DNA from: an uncultured Eubacteriales bacterium
Lineage (GTDB): Bacteria; Bacillota; Clostridia; Oscillospirales; Oscillospiraceae
Direction of reading: 5' to 3'
Length of the DNA stretch: 56,291 bases
NCBI GenBank assembly: GCA_900549475.1
Contig: UROF01000016.1
Span: 1-56,291, forward strand
This document shows positions 32,200 through 40,569 of this stretch, one piece after another (position 1 is the first letter of the stretch; each line of letters starts with the position of its first letter). The notes beneath the pieces are model-generated. The model did not search any database, was not told the origin of the DNA, and saw nothing but the letters and a program-made list of their open reading frames with translations. The position numbers and the translations under genes are program-made.

Positions 32200-33763
32200 A
32201 CTGGAAATCAGGTACCAGGGAGAAAGCCAGCTCCAACAGCTCGCCGCTGCGGACCATTTTCTCCACCTCCTGGATGTCCGGCCACAGTTCCCGGTCGATC
32301 TCCATGAAGGAGACCTTCTCCCGGACGTGTTGGAACACCGCCTCCCCCACAGGGGACAAGCCTTTTCCATAAAGTCCGGTCATCCGCCGGATATCAATGG
32401 CCTGGCAGGCGGTGAGGAGCTCAAAGGCCAGGACAGAGAGGGTGTTCTGCAGGATAGTACCGGCCTTTCGGGCGGCGGTGGTGCCCATGGAGACAAAGTC
32501 CTCCTGGTTGGCGGAGGAGGGGATGGAGTCCACACAGGCCGGATGGGCCAGGACCTTGTTCTCTGAGGCCATGGATGCCGCGGAGTACTGTACGATCATG
32601 AAGCCGCTGTTGATGCCGCCGTCAGTGGTGAGGAAGCGGGTGAGGCCGTTGGAGAGGGCGGCATTGACCATACGCTCGATGCGCCGCTCGGAGATGCTGG
32701 CGATCTCTGAGCAGGCAATACCCAGGAAATCGAAGGGCAGAGCCATAGGCTCCCCGTGGAAGTTGCCGCCGGAGATCACCGCCTCGTCCTCGCAGAACAG
32801 CAGAGGATTGTCAGTTACGGCATTGAGCTCGATGTCCACCTTGCTCTTGATAAAGGTCAGGGCGTCGCGGATAGCGCCGTGGACCTGAGGGATGCAGCGC
32901 AGGGCATAGGCATCCTGGACCCGGGCGCCCTGGCACCGCTCCAGAATCTCACAGCCGTCGGTGAGGAGCCGCAGGTTCTTTGCCACCTGGATCTGGCCGA
33001 TGTGGCCCCGGGCGGTGTGCATGCGTTCCTGGAAGGCGTTGAGCTGCCCGGTCAGAGCTGTCAGGGTCAGGGAACTGATCAGGTCCGCCAGCTGGGCGGC
33101 CTGGATGGTATCATAGAGATGGAGGGCGCCTACGCTGGTCATGGCGCAGGTACCATTGGTGATGCCAAGGCCCTCCTTGCACACCAGAGTGTCCAGTACC
33201 GGTATGCCGGCTTGAGCCATGGCCTCGCCGCCAGGCAATTTTTTACCCTGGTACAGGGCTTCGCCTCTGCCCAGCAGCACAAGCCCCATATGGGAGAGGG
33301 GAGCAAGATCGCCGGAGGCTCCCAGAGAACCCTTTTGGGGGATGATGGGGGTCACGCCTTTGTTGAGCATGGCAATGAGCATCTCCACCAGGACAGGCCG
33401 TACGCCGCTGATGCCTACGCACAGGGCGTTGGCCCGCAGGAGCATCATACCCCGGACCTGTTCCTCGCTGTAAGGGTCGCCGGTGGCGGTACAGTGGCTG
33501 AGGATCAGGTTGGTGGAGAGCTGACTGCTCATCTCATCGGATACCGCCACAGTGGCGAAGTCACCGAAGCCTGTGGTGATGCCATAGGCGACCCGCTTCT
33601 CGGCGGCGATTTTTTCTGCCAGGGCCCGGGACCGCTCCATGGCATCCCGGGCTTCCGGGGCCAACGCGACACAGGCGCCGAAGCGTGCCACGGCAATAAA
33701 TTCCTCAAAGGTGAGGCTGTGTCCATCCAGAACCACATGGGAAATTGATTTGGGGCTGTTCAT
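32198..33763 (-). CDS. hutH: Histidine ammonia-lyase
   Basis: A 521-residue enzyme converting histidine to urocanate and ammonia. The MIO-forming Ala-Ser-Gly lies in GSLGASGDLAPLSHMG near 145. YGITTGFGDFATVAV near 62 and the TDNPLLF and GGNFHGEP blocks (near 310-325) are typical, as is the length. Two in-frame ATGs (33769, 33763) exist; the second has GGAGGG at 9 bases against 3 for the first. It is transcribed alone, convergent with yerC, with its own promoter. Confidence 0.96.
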   Translation of the reverse strand: MNSPKSISHVVLDGHSLTFEEFIAVARFGACVALAPEARDAMERSRALAEKIAAEKRVAYGITTGFGDFATVAVSDEMSSQLSTNLILSHCTATGDPYSEEQVRGMMLLRANALCVGISGVRPVLVEMLIAMLNKGVTPIIPQKGSLGASGDLAPLSHMGLVLLGRGEALYQGKKLPGGEAMAQAGIPVLDTLVCKEGLGITNGTCAMTSVGALHLYDTIQAAQLADLISSLTLTALTGQLNAFQERMHTARGHIGQIQVAKNLRLLTDGCEILERCQGARVQDAYALRCIPQVHGAIRDALTFIKSKVDIELNAVTDNPLLFCEDEAVISGGNFHGEPMALPFDFLGIACSEIASISERRIERMVNAALSNGLTRFLTTDGGINSGFMIVQYSAASMASENKVLAHPACVDSIPSSANQEDFVSMGTTAARKAGTILQNTLSVLAFELLTACQAIDIRRMTGLYGKGLSPVGEAVFQHVREKVSFMEIDRELWPDIQEVEKMVRSGELLELAFSLVPDFQ

Positions 33764-33800
33764 AGGCATTTGCCCTCCGTTTCGTCCTTTGTTTGTAACT

Positions 33801-33829
33801 ATTTTACAGGTAAATGGACGAAGAAACAA
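33801..33829 (-). promoter_or_regulatory. Promoter of hutH
   Basis: Minus strand TTGTTT (33829-33824), 17-base spacer, TAAAAT (33806-33801), 37 bases before the ATG. The remaining upstream region to 33970 holds no gene. Confidence 0.6.
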
Positions 33830-33972
33830 TGGTTTAAGGGTAAAATTGACAACTGCTTTCCTGACCTAACCACCTGTAACAACAGTACAGCGGTGCACTA
33901 TTTCGTCAGTGTATTAGCAAAATAAAGTGGGGGGAGAGCAATTAGAGCGAGCCGCTGTTCCGGATGATGATA

Positions 33973-34008
33973 AAAAGGCACCGCCTTCCCAAAAGGGGAA
34001 GACGGTGC
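33973..34008 (-). terminator. Terminator of the two-component operon
   Basis: A GCACCG..CTTCCC stem with one mismatch (33978-34008), then CCTTTTTATC on the minus strand, 9 bases past the kinase stop. Confidence 0.85.
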
Positions 34009-34017
34009 GAAAAATAT

Positions 34018-36021
34018 TTATTCTATGGGGGCAGACGATGGATCACCGGGGACCTGCCGCAGGGTCAGCTCCGCTTTGAACAGATCGCCGTCCACGCTCA
34101 GGGCAAAGGTGCCGCCCATCAGTTCCATCAGGCTCTTGGCGATGTTCAGACCAAGACCGCTGCCCTCGGTGTGGCGGGAGGTGTCGCCCCGGACGAACCG
34201 CTCCATCAGCTCATCGGCATTGACGTTGAGCTGGTCCCGGGAGATGTTCTTCATGGATACAACGACACGGTTATCCCTGGTACCCAGATCAATATATACC
34301 CGGGTACCTGCCAGAGCATATTTGCAGACGTTGCTCAGCAGGTTATCCAGCACCCGCCACAGAAGCCGTCCATCTGCCATAGCGTTGAGATTGCCCTCGT
34401 AAGTGGTCACTACCACCTCCAGCTTCCCGGCGGTGAGACGCTCGTCATAGTCTCCGATGGCCTGGTGGACGATCTCATTGACCAGGATCGGTGTCAGACG
34501 GACAGCTACGTTGCCGGTAGAGGCTTTGCTGGCCTCCACCAGATCCTCTGTCAGCTTTTTCAGCCGCTTGCTCTGCCGGTCCAGTACAGCCAGGTACTCC
34601 GTAGCTTTCTCAGGAAGCTCCTCTTTCTCCAGAAGGTCAACGTAGTTGACGATGGAGGTAAGGGGAGTTTTGATATCGTGGGAGACGTTGGTGATCAGCT
34701 CAGTTTTCAGCCGTTCGGACTTCATCCGCTGTTCCACGGCACGGGTCATGCCGGTACCGATGGCGTTGAGATTTTCCGCATGGACACGGATATCCCGGAA
34801 CATCTTACGGGTGTCGATTTTTGCTTCCAGATCACCGGCGGCCAGAGAGGCGCCCATGTCCCGGATCTGCTGGAGCTGGCGGCACAGCCAGGCTGTCCCC
34901 ATAACAATCGCCAGGTCAAAGACCAGGGCCAGCAGGAAAAACATACCGCCGTTGTAGCTTTCAAACATCACCAGTGTCAGAAAAGTCTGAACAATCAGGA
35001 TGCCGCCCACCAGTACCACGGCCCGCCAGGCCACAGGGAGGATCTGAAAGAAATCTCCCAAAACGCGCCAGATCTTGCGGCAGCCGGAGAAAAGAAAGCG
35101 CAGCAGAAGGTAGCAAAGGGAGTTGCGCCACCATTTTCCCATTTTGAGTCGGGTAGAGACGGTCATCAGAGCGGCAAGGCAGATCAGCCAGCCCAGAAGA
35201 ACGCAAAGGAACAATCCGCCCAAACGGCTGAGGATCTCTCCAATGTATGCGCTGCTGGAGCTGCTGATGAGGATTCCGTCCATCATGACCAGCGTAATGT
35301 AGAGCAGAAGGGTGTCGCCGCCGAAATACAGTTCCAGGGGAATACGGTCCTGCCAGGTGGGGACAATGCCCTCCACACCATACCGGTGCCCGGCGGCGCT
35401 GATCAGGAACAGAATGCACAGGACGGAGCCCAGCCCCATCAGGATACATAAAAAGGCGGAGATGCCGGAGATAGAATGGATCAGCCCATAAATCACACTG
35501 GTTATATAAAAGTTTCCGTAGGAAGGCAGATCCGTGTATAGGCGGCCTACCACTGTATAGTATCCGGCTGTTTCTACAGGTTCAGCAGCAATAAGATCTT
35601 CCTGGGTGGGTTCTCTGCTGTCTGCTGTATCAGAGGGAGGAGCGGCAGTGGTTTCTGATGTTAGGGTGGACTCCTTGCCGATAAAGGCGTTTTCCCGAGT
35701 CCCACCGGACGCCATCAACACGCCGGTCTCCTGATCGCCGTAATAGACCTCATAGGCGAAGCCGGCATACAGGACCTCCTGACGGTAGGTATACTCTGCG
35801 TGGGTAGAGCTGTCCGGCTCCGTTACCAAATAGAGGGCATTGTACATGGCGTCGTCCATCACGTCCCAGCACAGTGCGTCTTCAAAGTAGGAGGGAGCAG
35901 TACCAATCCCGTTCCATACGGCAATGGTGGCGGCATAGGCAAACACAGCCCCGGCGGCCAGGACTGTGGCCAGGACCAATGCAGCGGCTTTGGCGGCAAA
36001 GCGCCCCCTCAGATCATGCAT
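34018..36021 (-). CDS. Membrane sensor histidine kinase
   Basis: A 667-residue kinase. A first membrane helix (about 10-32) is followed by an extracytoplasmic sensor region (33-170) with a Thr/Ser/Pro/Glu-rich stretch (about 118-145). A multi-helix membrane part spans about 170-390, and then a HAMP-like linker. The HisKA box is NVSHDIKTPLTSIVNYVDLL with His448; HATPase_c holds DNLLSNVCKYA (N box) and GSGLGLNIAKSLMEL (G2). The many membrane helices and large loop suggest an envelope signal. The start ATG at 36021 overlaps the stop of the 30-residue peptide gene. It pairs with the regulator at 36140-36832. Confidence 0.93.
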   Translation of the reverse strand: MHDLRGRFAAKAAALVLATVLAAGAVFAYAATIAVWNGIGTAPSYFEDALCWDVMDDAMYNALYLVTEPDSSTHAEYTYRQEVLYAGFAYEVYYGDQETGVLMASGGTRENAFIGKESTLTSETTAAPPSDTADSREPTQEDLIAAEPVETAGYYTVVGRLYTDLPSYGNFYITSVIYGLIHSISGISAFLCILMGLGSVLCILFLISAAGHRYGVEGIVPTWQDRIPLELYFGGDTLLLYITLVMMDGILISSSSSAYIGEILSRLGGLFLCVLLGWLICLAALMTVSTRLKMGKWWRNSLCYLLLRFLFSGCRKIWRVLGDFFQILPVAWRAVVLVGGILIVQTFLTLVMFESYNGGMFFLLALVFDLAIVMGTAWLCRQLQQIRDMGASLAAGDLEAKIDTRKMFRDIRVHAENLNAIGTGMTRAVEQRMKSERLKTELITNVSHDIKTPLTSIVNYVDLLEKEELPEKATEYLAVLDRQSKRLKKLTEDLVEASKASTGNVAVRLTPILVNEIVHQAIGDYDERLTAGKLEVVVTTYEGNLNAMADGRLLWRVLDNLLSNVCKYALAGTRVYIDLGTRDNRVVVSMKNISRDQLNVNADELMERFVRGDTSRHTEGSGLGLNIAKSLMELMGGTFALSVDGDLFKAELTLRQVPGDPSSAPIE

Positions 36022-36106
36022 CGTGATAAGCCTTCCAGTTGAGGATACTCCACAGTCCGACCGCCAGCAGGGACAGGATCGTTACTACCGCAAAAAATTT
36101 CTTCAT
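36014..36106 (-). CDS. 30-residue membrane peptide in the two-component operon
   Basis: Not recognised, but well supported. AAAGGAGG lies 7 bases before an ATG at 36106, and the frame runs 30 codons to a TGA (36016-36014) overlapping the kinase start by 8 bases. The peptide is MKKFF, then a hydrophobic helix (AVVTILSLLAVGLWSIL), then NWKAYHDA. This is a single-pass membrane peptide or a short signal-like peptide. Without it the kinase has no ribosome binding site of its own, so translation of the kinase is probably coupled to it. Confidence 0.75.
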   Translation of the reverse strand: MKKFFAVVTILSLLAVGLWSILNWKAYHDA

Positions 36107-36139
36107 TGTACAGCCTCCTTTGTTCAACGTTGTGGTTTC

Positions 36140-36832
36140 CTAGTTGTTGGGCTCCATTTTGTAGCCCAGACCCCAGACCACCTTGAGATATCTGGGTTCA
36201 GAGGGAGTGATCTCCAGCTTTTCGCGCAGATGGCGGATATGTACTGCCACCGCGCCCTCAGAGCCGAAGGCGGCCTCATTCCAAACCTGTTCATAGATCT
36301 GAGCGGAGGAGTATACCCGGCCGGGATGGCGCATCAGGAGCAGCAGGATGTTGTACTCAATGGGCGTCAGGCTTACCGGCTCGCCGTCCACGGTGACAGT
36401 TTTGGTGTCGTCATCCAGAATGATACCGCCGATGACCAGTTTGCTGGGCCGCTGCTCCATGCCGCCCAGGGAGGTGTACCGTCTCAGCTGGGAACGTACC
36501 CGGGCCAGGACCTCGATGGGGTTGAAGGGCTTGGTGATATAGTCATCTGCGCCGATATTCAGCCCAAGGACCTTGTCCGTGTCCTCACTTTTGGCGGTGA
36601 GAAGGATAATGGGAATGTTATACTCCTCCCGCAGCTTGGCTGTGGCGGCAATGCCGTCCATTTCGGGCATCATGATATCCATCAGGATCAGATGGATATC
36701 GTGCTTGCGGACAATATCCAGGGCCTCCCGCCCGGTGTAAGCTTCATAAAGGGTATATCCCTCAGAGGAGAGATAGATTTTTAAAGCGGATACAATATCC
36801 CGCTCATCATCACAGATCAGAATGTTGGCCAT
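36140..36832 (-). CDS. OmpR/PhoB family response regulator
   Basis: A 230-residue regulator. The receiver domain has the acidic pocket ICDDERD, phospho-acceptor Asp in ILMDIMMPEMDG (near 50), the switch Thr in ILLTAKS and Lys in ITKPFNP. The winged-helix output (about 130-228) ends with the typical VRHLREKLE-like and VWGLGYKME blocks. ATG 36832 has GGGAG at 9 bases; an in-frame ATG at 36841 is only just after the ribosome binding site. It is the first gene of regulator-peptide-kinase. Confidence 0.95.
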   Translation of the reverse strand: MANILICDDERDIVSALKIYLSSEGYTLYEAYTGREALDIVRKHDIHLILMDIMMPEMDGIAATAKLREEYNIPIILLTAKSEDTDKVLGLNIGADDYITKPFNPIEVLARVRSQLRRYTSLGGMEQRPSKLVIGGIILDDDTKTVTVDGEPVSLTPIEYNILLLLMRHPGRVYSSAQIYEQVWNEAAFGSEGAVAVHIRHLREKLEITPSEPRYLKVVWGLGYKMEPNN

Positions 36833-36859
36833 ATTGGGCATCTCCCACCTTTCCCTTGT

Positions 36860-36868
36860 ATTCTAGCA
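36860..36868 (-). promoter_or_regulatory. Extended -10 candidate of the two-component operon
   Basis: Minus strand TGC-TAGAAT (36868-36860) with no good -35; about 20 bases before the translation start. Confidence 0.4.
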
Positions 36869-36951
36869 CATTCTGTATTAAGAAAAAAGAGGCCAGTTTT
36901 TTAAGGGGCGATTAAGATTTTGGTATTAAAGAATCTTTAAAAAATAGGCTC

Positions 36952-36979
36952 TTGCAATTTAAAATAATTTTGCTATGAT
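36952..36979 (+). promoter_or_regulatory. Promoter of the glycosyltransferase gene
   Basis: TTGCAA (36952-36957), 16-base spacer, TATGAT (36974-36979), in an AT-rich region, 76 bases before the ATG. Confidence 0.6.
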
Positions 36980-37055
36980 GCTAAGCGGAATAAGCCCATT
37001 GTAATAAAAATGCGTATGCCTTGTGGTGTGTACAAGGTGAGGATGGGAGGACATC

Positions 37056-38258
37056 ATGGATACTGTATTATTTATCTTGTCCCTGTCTCTGAAGATTTTT
37101 ACGCTCTATTTTGCTGCGGTGGCGGTATTTGCGCTGAAGAGAAGGGCGAAATATCCAAGAGGGGAGCCTAAAACAAAATTCGCTGTCGTGGTGGCTGCCA
37201 GAAATGAGGAGGCCGTGATCGGGAACTTGGTCCACAGTGTTCTGTCTCAAGACTATCCGGCGGCGCTGCGGGACATCTATGTGGTTCCCAATAACTGCAC
37301 AGACTTTACTGAGGCGGCGGCGGTGGCTGCCGGTGCGAAGATCATCCACTGCACAGGACCTGTCTCCAGTAAGGGGGATGCTCTGCACCAGGCCTTTGAC
37401 CAGCTGCTGCCCATGGATTACGACGCGTTTGTGGTCTTTGATGCGGACAATGTGCTGGAGCAGGATTATCTCTCCCGGGTAAACGACGCCATTGCTGCTG
37501 GAGCGAAGATACTAAAAACCCGTACCAAAGCGGGTAATCCCACTGCCAGCGGCGTTGCCGGCTGCTACGGCCTGTACAACACCTGCTTTGATCTGATCTG
37601 GAACCGGCCGCGGGCAGCTTGCGGGTTATCTGCCCGGCTGGTAGGCAGCGGATTTGCTGTTTGCCGGGAGGTTTTGGAGGAATTGGGCGGATGGAACACC
37701 TCTACGATCACAGAGGATGCGGAATTTGCCGCTCAGTGTGCCCGGATCGGCCGCAGGATCTGGTGGGTACCAGACGCTGTGAACTATGACGAGGAACCCA
37801 ACAGTTTCTACCTGTCACTGCGTCAGCGTAAACGTTGGTGCAGCGGTGTGATGCAGGTAGGTAAGCAGGAATTGGGCCGGTTGTGGTCTGCGGACTGCCC
37901 TAAGCCGTGGCTCCGCTGGGATATCAGCATGTACCTTCTTGCTCCCTTTTCTCAAGCGATTTCGGCCCTCCTTCTGCTGGGCGGTATCTTGTCCAGCCTG
38001 GCGGCGGGGGAGGAGGTCACAGCTTTGGTGACTGCCTGTACGCTGGGGCTCTACTATGTGGGCGGCATGGCCTTGAGCATCGTCCTTTGTTTGCTGGGGG
38101 GCTATGGACTCCAGGGGATGACCCGGACGATCCTGATCTTCCCGCTGTTTATGGCGTCCTGGCTGCCGCTGCAGGTCATTTCTCTGTTCAAGGATACCCG
38201 CCAGTGGCATGTTATTGCTCACAACGGGCAGAAATCGGTAGCCGGTTACAGGGCATAA
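37056..38258 (+). CDS. Processive-type family 2 glycosyltransferase, membrane-bound
   Basis: A 400-residue GT2. One N-terminal membrane helix (5-27) is followed by a GT-A domain with FAVVVAARNEEAVIGNLVHS, the DAD motif (VVFDADNVLEQDYL near 129), the TED motif (TITEDAEFAAQCARIG near 227) and QRKRW (near 264), the QxxRW motif of BcsA/hyaluronan-synthase-like enzymes. Two to three C-terminal membrane helices follow (about 300-385). Sugar and product are unknown. GGGAGG precedes the ATG by 6-7 bases. Single-gene unit. Confidence 0.9.
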   Translation: MDTVLFILSLSLKIFTLYFAAVAVFALKRRAKYPRGEPKTKFAVVVAARNEEAVIGNLVHSVLSQDYPAALRDIYVVPNNCTDFTEAAAVAAGAKIIHCTGPVSSKGDALHQAFDQLLPMDYDAFVVFDADNVLEQDYLSRVNDAIAAGAKILKTRTKAGNPTASGVAGCYGLYNTCFDLIWNRPRAACGLSARLVGSGFAVCREVLEELGGWNTSTITEDAEFAAQCARIGRRIWWVPDAVNYDEEPNSFYLSLRQRKRWCSGVMQVGKQELGRLWSADCPKPWLRWDISMYLLAPFSQAISALLLLGGILSSLAAGEEVTALVTACTLGLYYVGGMALSIVLCLLGGYGLQGMTRTILIFPLFMASWLPLQVISLFKDTRQWHVIAHNGQKSVAGYRA

Positions 38259-38276
38259 AACCCATTGAAAATATAG

Positions 38277-38309
38277 CGGAGGGACGCATTAGCGTCCCTC
38301 CGTTTTTTG
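38277..38309 (+). terminator. Terminator after the glycosyltransferase gene
   Basis: An 11-bp stem (38277-38287 with 38292-38302) is followed by TTTTTT. Confidence 0.88.
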
Positions 38310-38337
38310 TGCGAGGATGGATGCTCTGGGGGATGAC

Positions 38338-38366
38338 TTGTCAAATTCTCCTTTTTTTGGTATACT
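38338..38366 (+). promoter_or_regulatory. Promoter of the HAD hydrolase gene
   Basis: TTGTCA (38338-38343), 17-base spacer, TATACT (38361-38366) preceded by TGG; 33 bases before the ATG. Confidence 0.78.
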
Positions 38367-38398
38367 AAATATGCAATGCTATCCCAAGGAGAATTTCT

Positions 38399-39118
38399 AT
38401 GCTCAATACCATTTTGTTTGATTTGGACGGAACGCTCCTCCCATTTGTGCAGGAGGAGTTTATTCGGGCGTATTTCAAAGCCCTGCTCAGCCGCCTTATC
38501 CCTATGGGGTATGACGGAGAAAAAGTGTCGGCGGCCCTGTGGAAGGGAACGATGGCCATGATCGGCAATGACGGCAGCCGTACGAACCGCCAAGTGTTCT
38601 GGGAGCTGTTTACCCAGGAGCTGGGGGTGCAGGCACTGGCTTTGGAGAGCAATCTGGAGGACTTTTATATCCACGAATTTGACGGCGTGCGATCGGTGCT
38701 GCGGCAGCAGGTGGACCGGCGGCCTGTGATCGATGCCCTGAAAGCAAAAGGATATGGTCTGGTCCTTGCCACCAACCCGGTATTTCCCGCCGTTGCGGTG
38801 GAGACGCGGCTGAAGTGGGCAGGCCTCTGCAGTGAGGACTTTGCATATATCACCACCTATGAAAACAGCCGCCACAGCAAACCCAACCCGGATTATTACC
38901 GGGACATCCTCACCCATATTGGCCGCCGGCCAGAGGAATGCCTGATGATCGGCAATAACCCAGTGGACGATATGGCCGCCCTTGCGGTGGGATTGGAGGG
39001 CTTCCTGGTGACAGACTATCTGGAAAACCCGAACAATACGCCGATTGACGCATATAAGAAGGGGACGTTCCAGGAGTTGGAGGCATGTCTGGCTGCGTTG
39101 CCTGCTGTAGAGGGATAA
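38399..39118 (+). CDS. HAD family hydrolase (phosphatase)
   Basis: A 239-residue haloacid-dehalogenase-fold enzyme. Motif I is FDLDGTLL at the start (nucleophile and acid-base Asp), motif II is VLATNP near 122, the Lys of motif III is SKPNPDYYRDIL near 162, and motif IV is IGNNPVDDMAAL near 183. The cap (about 18-100) is of the C1 helical type. The substrate is unknown. AAGGAG lies 8-9 bases before the ATG. Single gene between promoter and terminator. Confidence 0.9.
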   Translation: MLNTILFDLDGTLLPFVQEEFIRAYFKALLSRLIPMGYDGEKVSAALWKGTMAMIGNDGSRTNRQVFWELFTQELGVQALALESNLEDFYIHEFDGVRSVLRQQVDRRPVIDALKAKGYGLVLATNPVFPAVAVETRLKWAGLCSEDFAYITTYENSRHSKPNPDYYRDILTHIGRRPEECLMIGNNPVDDMAALAVGLEGFLVTDYLENPNNTPIDAYKKGTFQELEACLAALPAVEG

Positions 39119-39136
39119 TGCGTTACTGAAAATAAA

Positions 39137-39174
39137 AAAGAGGGCCGCTTCCTACGGGAAGCGGCCCTCTTTGA
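39137..39174. terminator. Bidirectional terminator after the HAD gene
   Basis: A 16-bp stem (39137-39152 with 39157-39172) lies between convergent genes and has A/T runs on both sides. Confidence 0.88.
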
Positions 39175-39189
39175 CTGCGGAAAGGGGAA

Positions 39190-39381
39190 TCAGTCCTCCA
39201 GCCCGGCGTAGCGCAGCTGGGTGAGGATCATCTCAACTGTGAGCTTTTCTGCCAGCAGCTCCTTAAACTGTACCGTCTTGCTTTTTCCGGCGGCACGGAG
39301 GGCTTCCAGCTCAGCGGGGATCTCCGCCTTCCGCTGGCGGATGTGCTGATGAAAAGCCTGGTATTTTTCCAATTCTGTCAT
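39190..39381 (-). CDS. Small helical protein (63 aa) coupled to the threonine-aldolase-like gene
   Basis: Not recognised. All-helical and charged (FHQHIRQRKAEIPAELEALRAAGKSK), with no membrane segment. Its start overlaps the stop of the upstream aldolase-like gene by 4 bases (ATGA), so translation is coupled. This arrangement suggests a partner or small subunit, but there is no direct evidence. Confidence 0.72.
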   Translation of the reverse strand: MTELEKYQAFHQHIRQRKAEIPAELEALRAAGKSKTVQFKELLAEKLTVEMILTQLRYAGLED

Positions 39382-40406
39382 TTCAAAAGCACCTCCAGAC
39401 GCTGCAAAAAGGTGTCCACGTCCTCACGGGTGGAGTACCAGCCGGTGACCAGGCGGATGCCGGTAACGCCGTCCTGAGAGGGCTGCTGGATCTCAAAGGT
39501 GAAATCCTCCGCCAGACGCTCCACCACATGGTCAGGCAGAAGGGGAAATACCTGGTTGCTGGGGGAGGGGGAGAGGAGGGATACGCCCAGGGCCTGAAGG
39601 CCCCGGGTCAGCTCTCCGGCCAGGCCGTTGGCACGGGCGGACAGTTCCAGATAGAGGTTATCTTTCAGAAGGGCGGAGAACTGTACGCCCAGCAGCCAGC
39701 CCTTGGCGAGGATGGCGCCCTGCTGCTTCATGCAGTAGCGGAAGCAGGGCTGAAGGGCAGGGTTCGCAATTACCAGGGCCTCGCCGAAGAGAAGACCGTT
39801 CTTGGTGCCGCCGATGGTGAAAGCGTCACACACTGCTGCGTAGTCGGCAAAGCCTGCGTCAGAGCCAGGGGCAGTAATGGCGGAACCCAGCCGGGCGCCG
39901 TCGCAGTAGAGAAGGAGGTCCAGCTTGTCGCAGGCGGCGCGGAGGGCCCGCAGCTCGCCCAGACTGTATACGGTGCCGATCTCCGTGGTATTGGAGATGT
40001 AGGCCAGACGGGGCACCACCATATGCTCGCCGCTGTGGGCAGCGCATGCTGCCTCCAGGGCTGCCGGGGTCAGCTTGCCGTCATCGGTGGGACAGGCGAT
40101 GACCTTGTGGCCGTTATGCTCAATGGAGCCGGTCTCATGGACGCAGATATGGCCGCTCTCAGCGGCGATGACCGCCTCATAGGGCCGCAGAAAAGCGCCT
40201 AAAGCCGTTTTGTTCACCTGGGTGCCCCCTACCAGGAAGTGGACGGCAGCTTCCGGTGCGGCACAGAGGGTGCGGATAGCTGCGGCGGCCGCCTCACAGT
40301 AGGGATCGCAGCCGTAGCCGGGGCAGCGCACATCGTTGGCCCGGGTGAGGGCTTCCAGTACCGCCGGGTGGGCTCCGGCGCTGTAGTCGTTGCGGAAATG
40401 GATCAT
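39378..40406 (-). CDS. Threonine aldolase-like PLP enzyme
   Basis: A 342-residue fold-type I PLP enzyme of the low-specificity L-threonine aldolase (beta-eliminating lyase) family. IHFRNDYSAGAHPAVLEALTR is the family start, CDGARLGSAI (near 170) holds the PLP-pyridine Asp, and FTIGGTKNGLLFGEA (near 205) holds the PLP lysine. It would cleave threonine or allo-threonine to glycine and acetaldehyde. ATG 40406 has GAGG at 9-10 bases; longer frame extensions overlap the helicase promoter region. Confidence 0.9.
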   Translation of the reverse strand: MIHFRNDYSAGAHPAVLEALTRANDVRCPGYGCDPYCEAAAAAIRTLCAAPEAAVHFLVGGTQVNKTALGAFLRPYEAVIAAESGHICVHETGSIEHNGHKVIACPTDDGKLTPAALEAACAAHSGEHMVVPRLAYISNTTEIGTVYSLGELRALRAACDKLDLLLYCDGARLGSAITAPGSDAGFADYAAVCDAFTIGGTKNGLLFGEALVIANPALQPCFRYCMKQQGAILAKGWLLGVQFSALLKDNLYLELSARANGLAGELTRGLQALGVSLLSPSPSNQVFPLLPDHVVERLAEDFTFEIQQPSQDGVTGIRLVTGWYSTREDVDTFLQRLEVLLK

Positions 40407-40504
40407 GGTCGTTACCTCACGATTCCCGAAGTATTCCTCCGCAGTATACCACCGGGCGGAGGAAAAAACAACCGGGCCGGGGAGGAAAGGGAGGCTTTTT
40501 CCCG

Positions 40505-40533
40505 TTGACCCCGGGGCCCATCTGCGGTACAAT
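40505..40533 (+). promoter_or_regulatory. Promoter of the pcrA-like helicase gene
   Basis: TTGACC (40505-40510), 17-base spacer, TACAAT (40528-40533), 37 bases before the ATG. Confidence 0.7.
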
Positions 40534-40569
40534 GAAAACCGCGAAATTTGAGAGAGACAGGGTAATACT

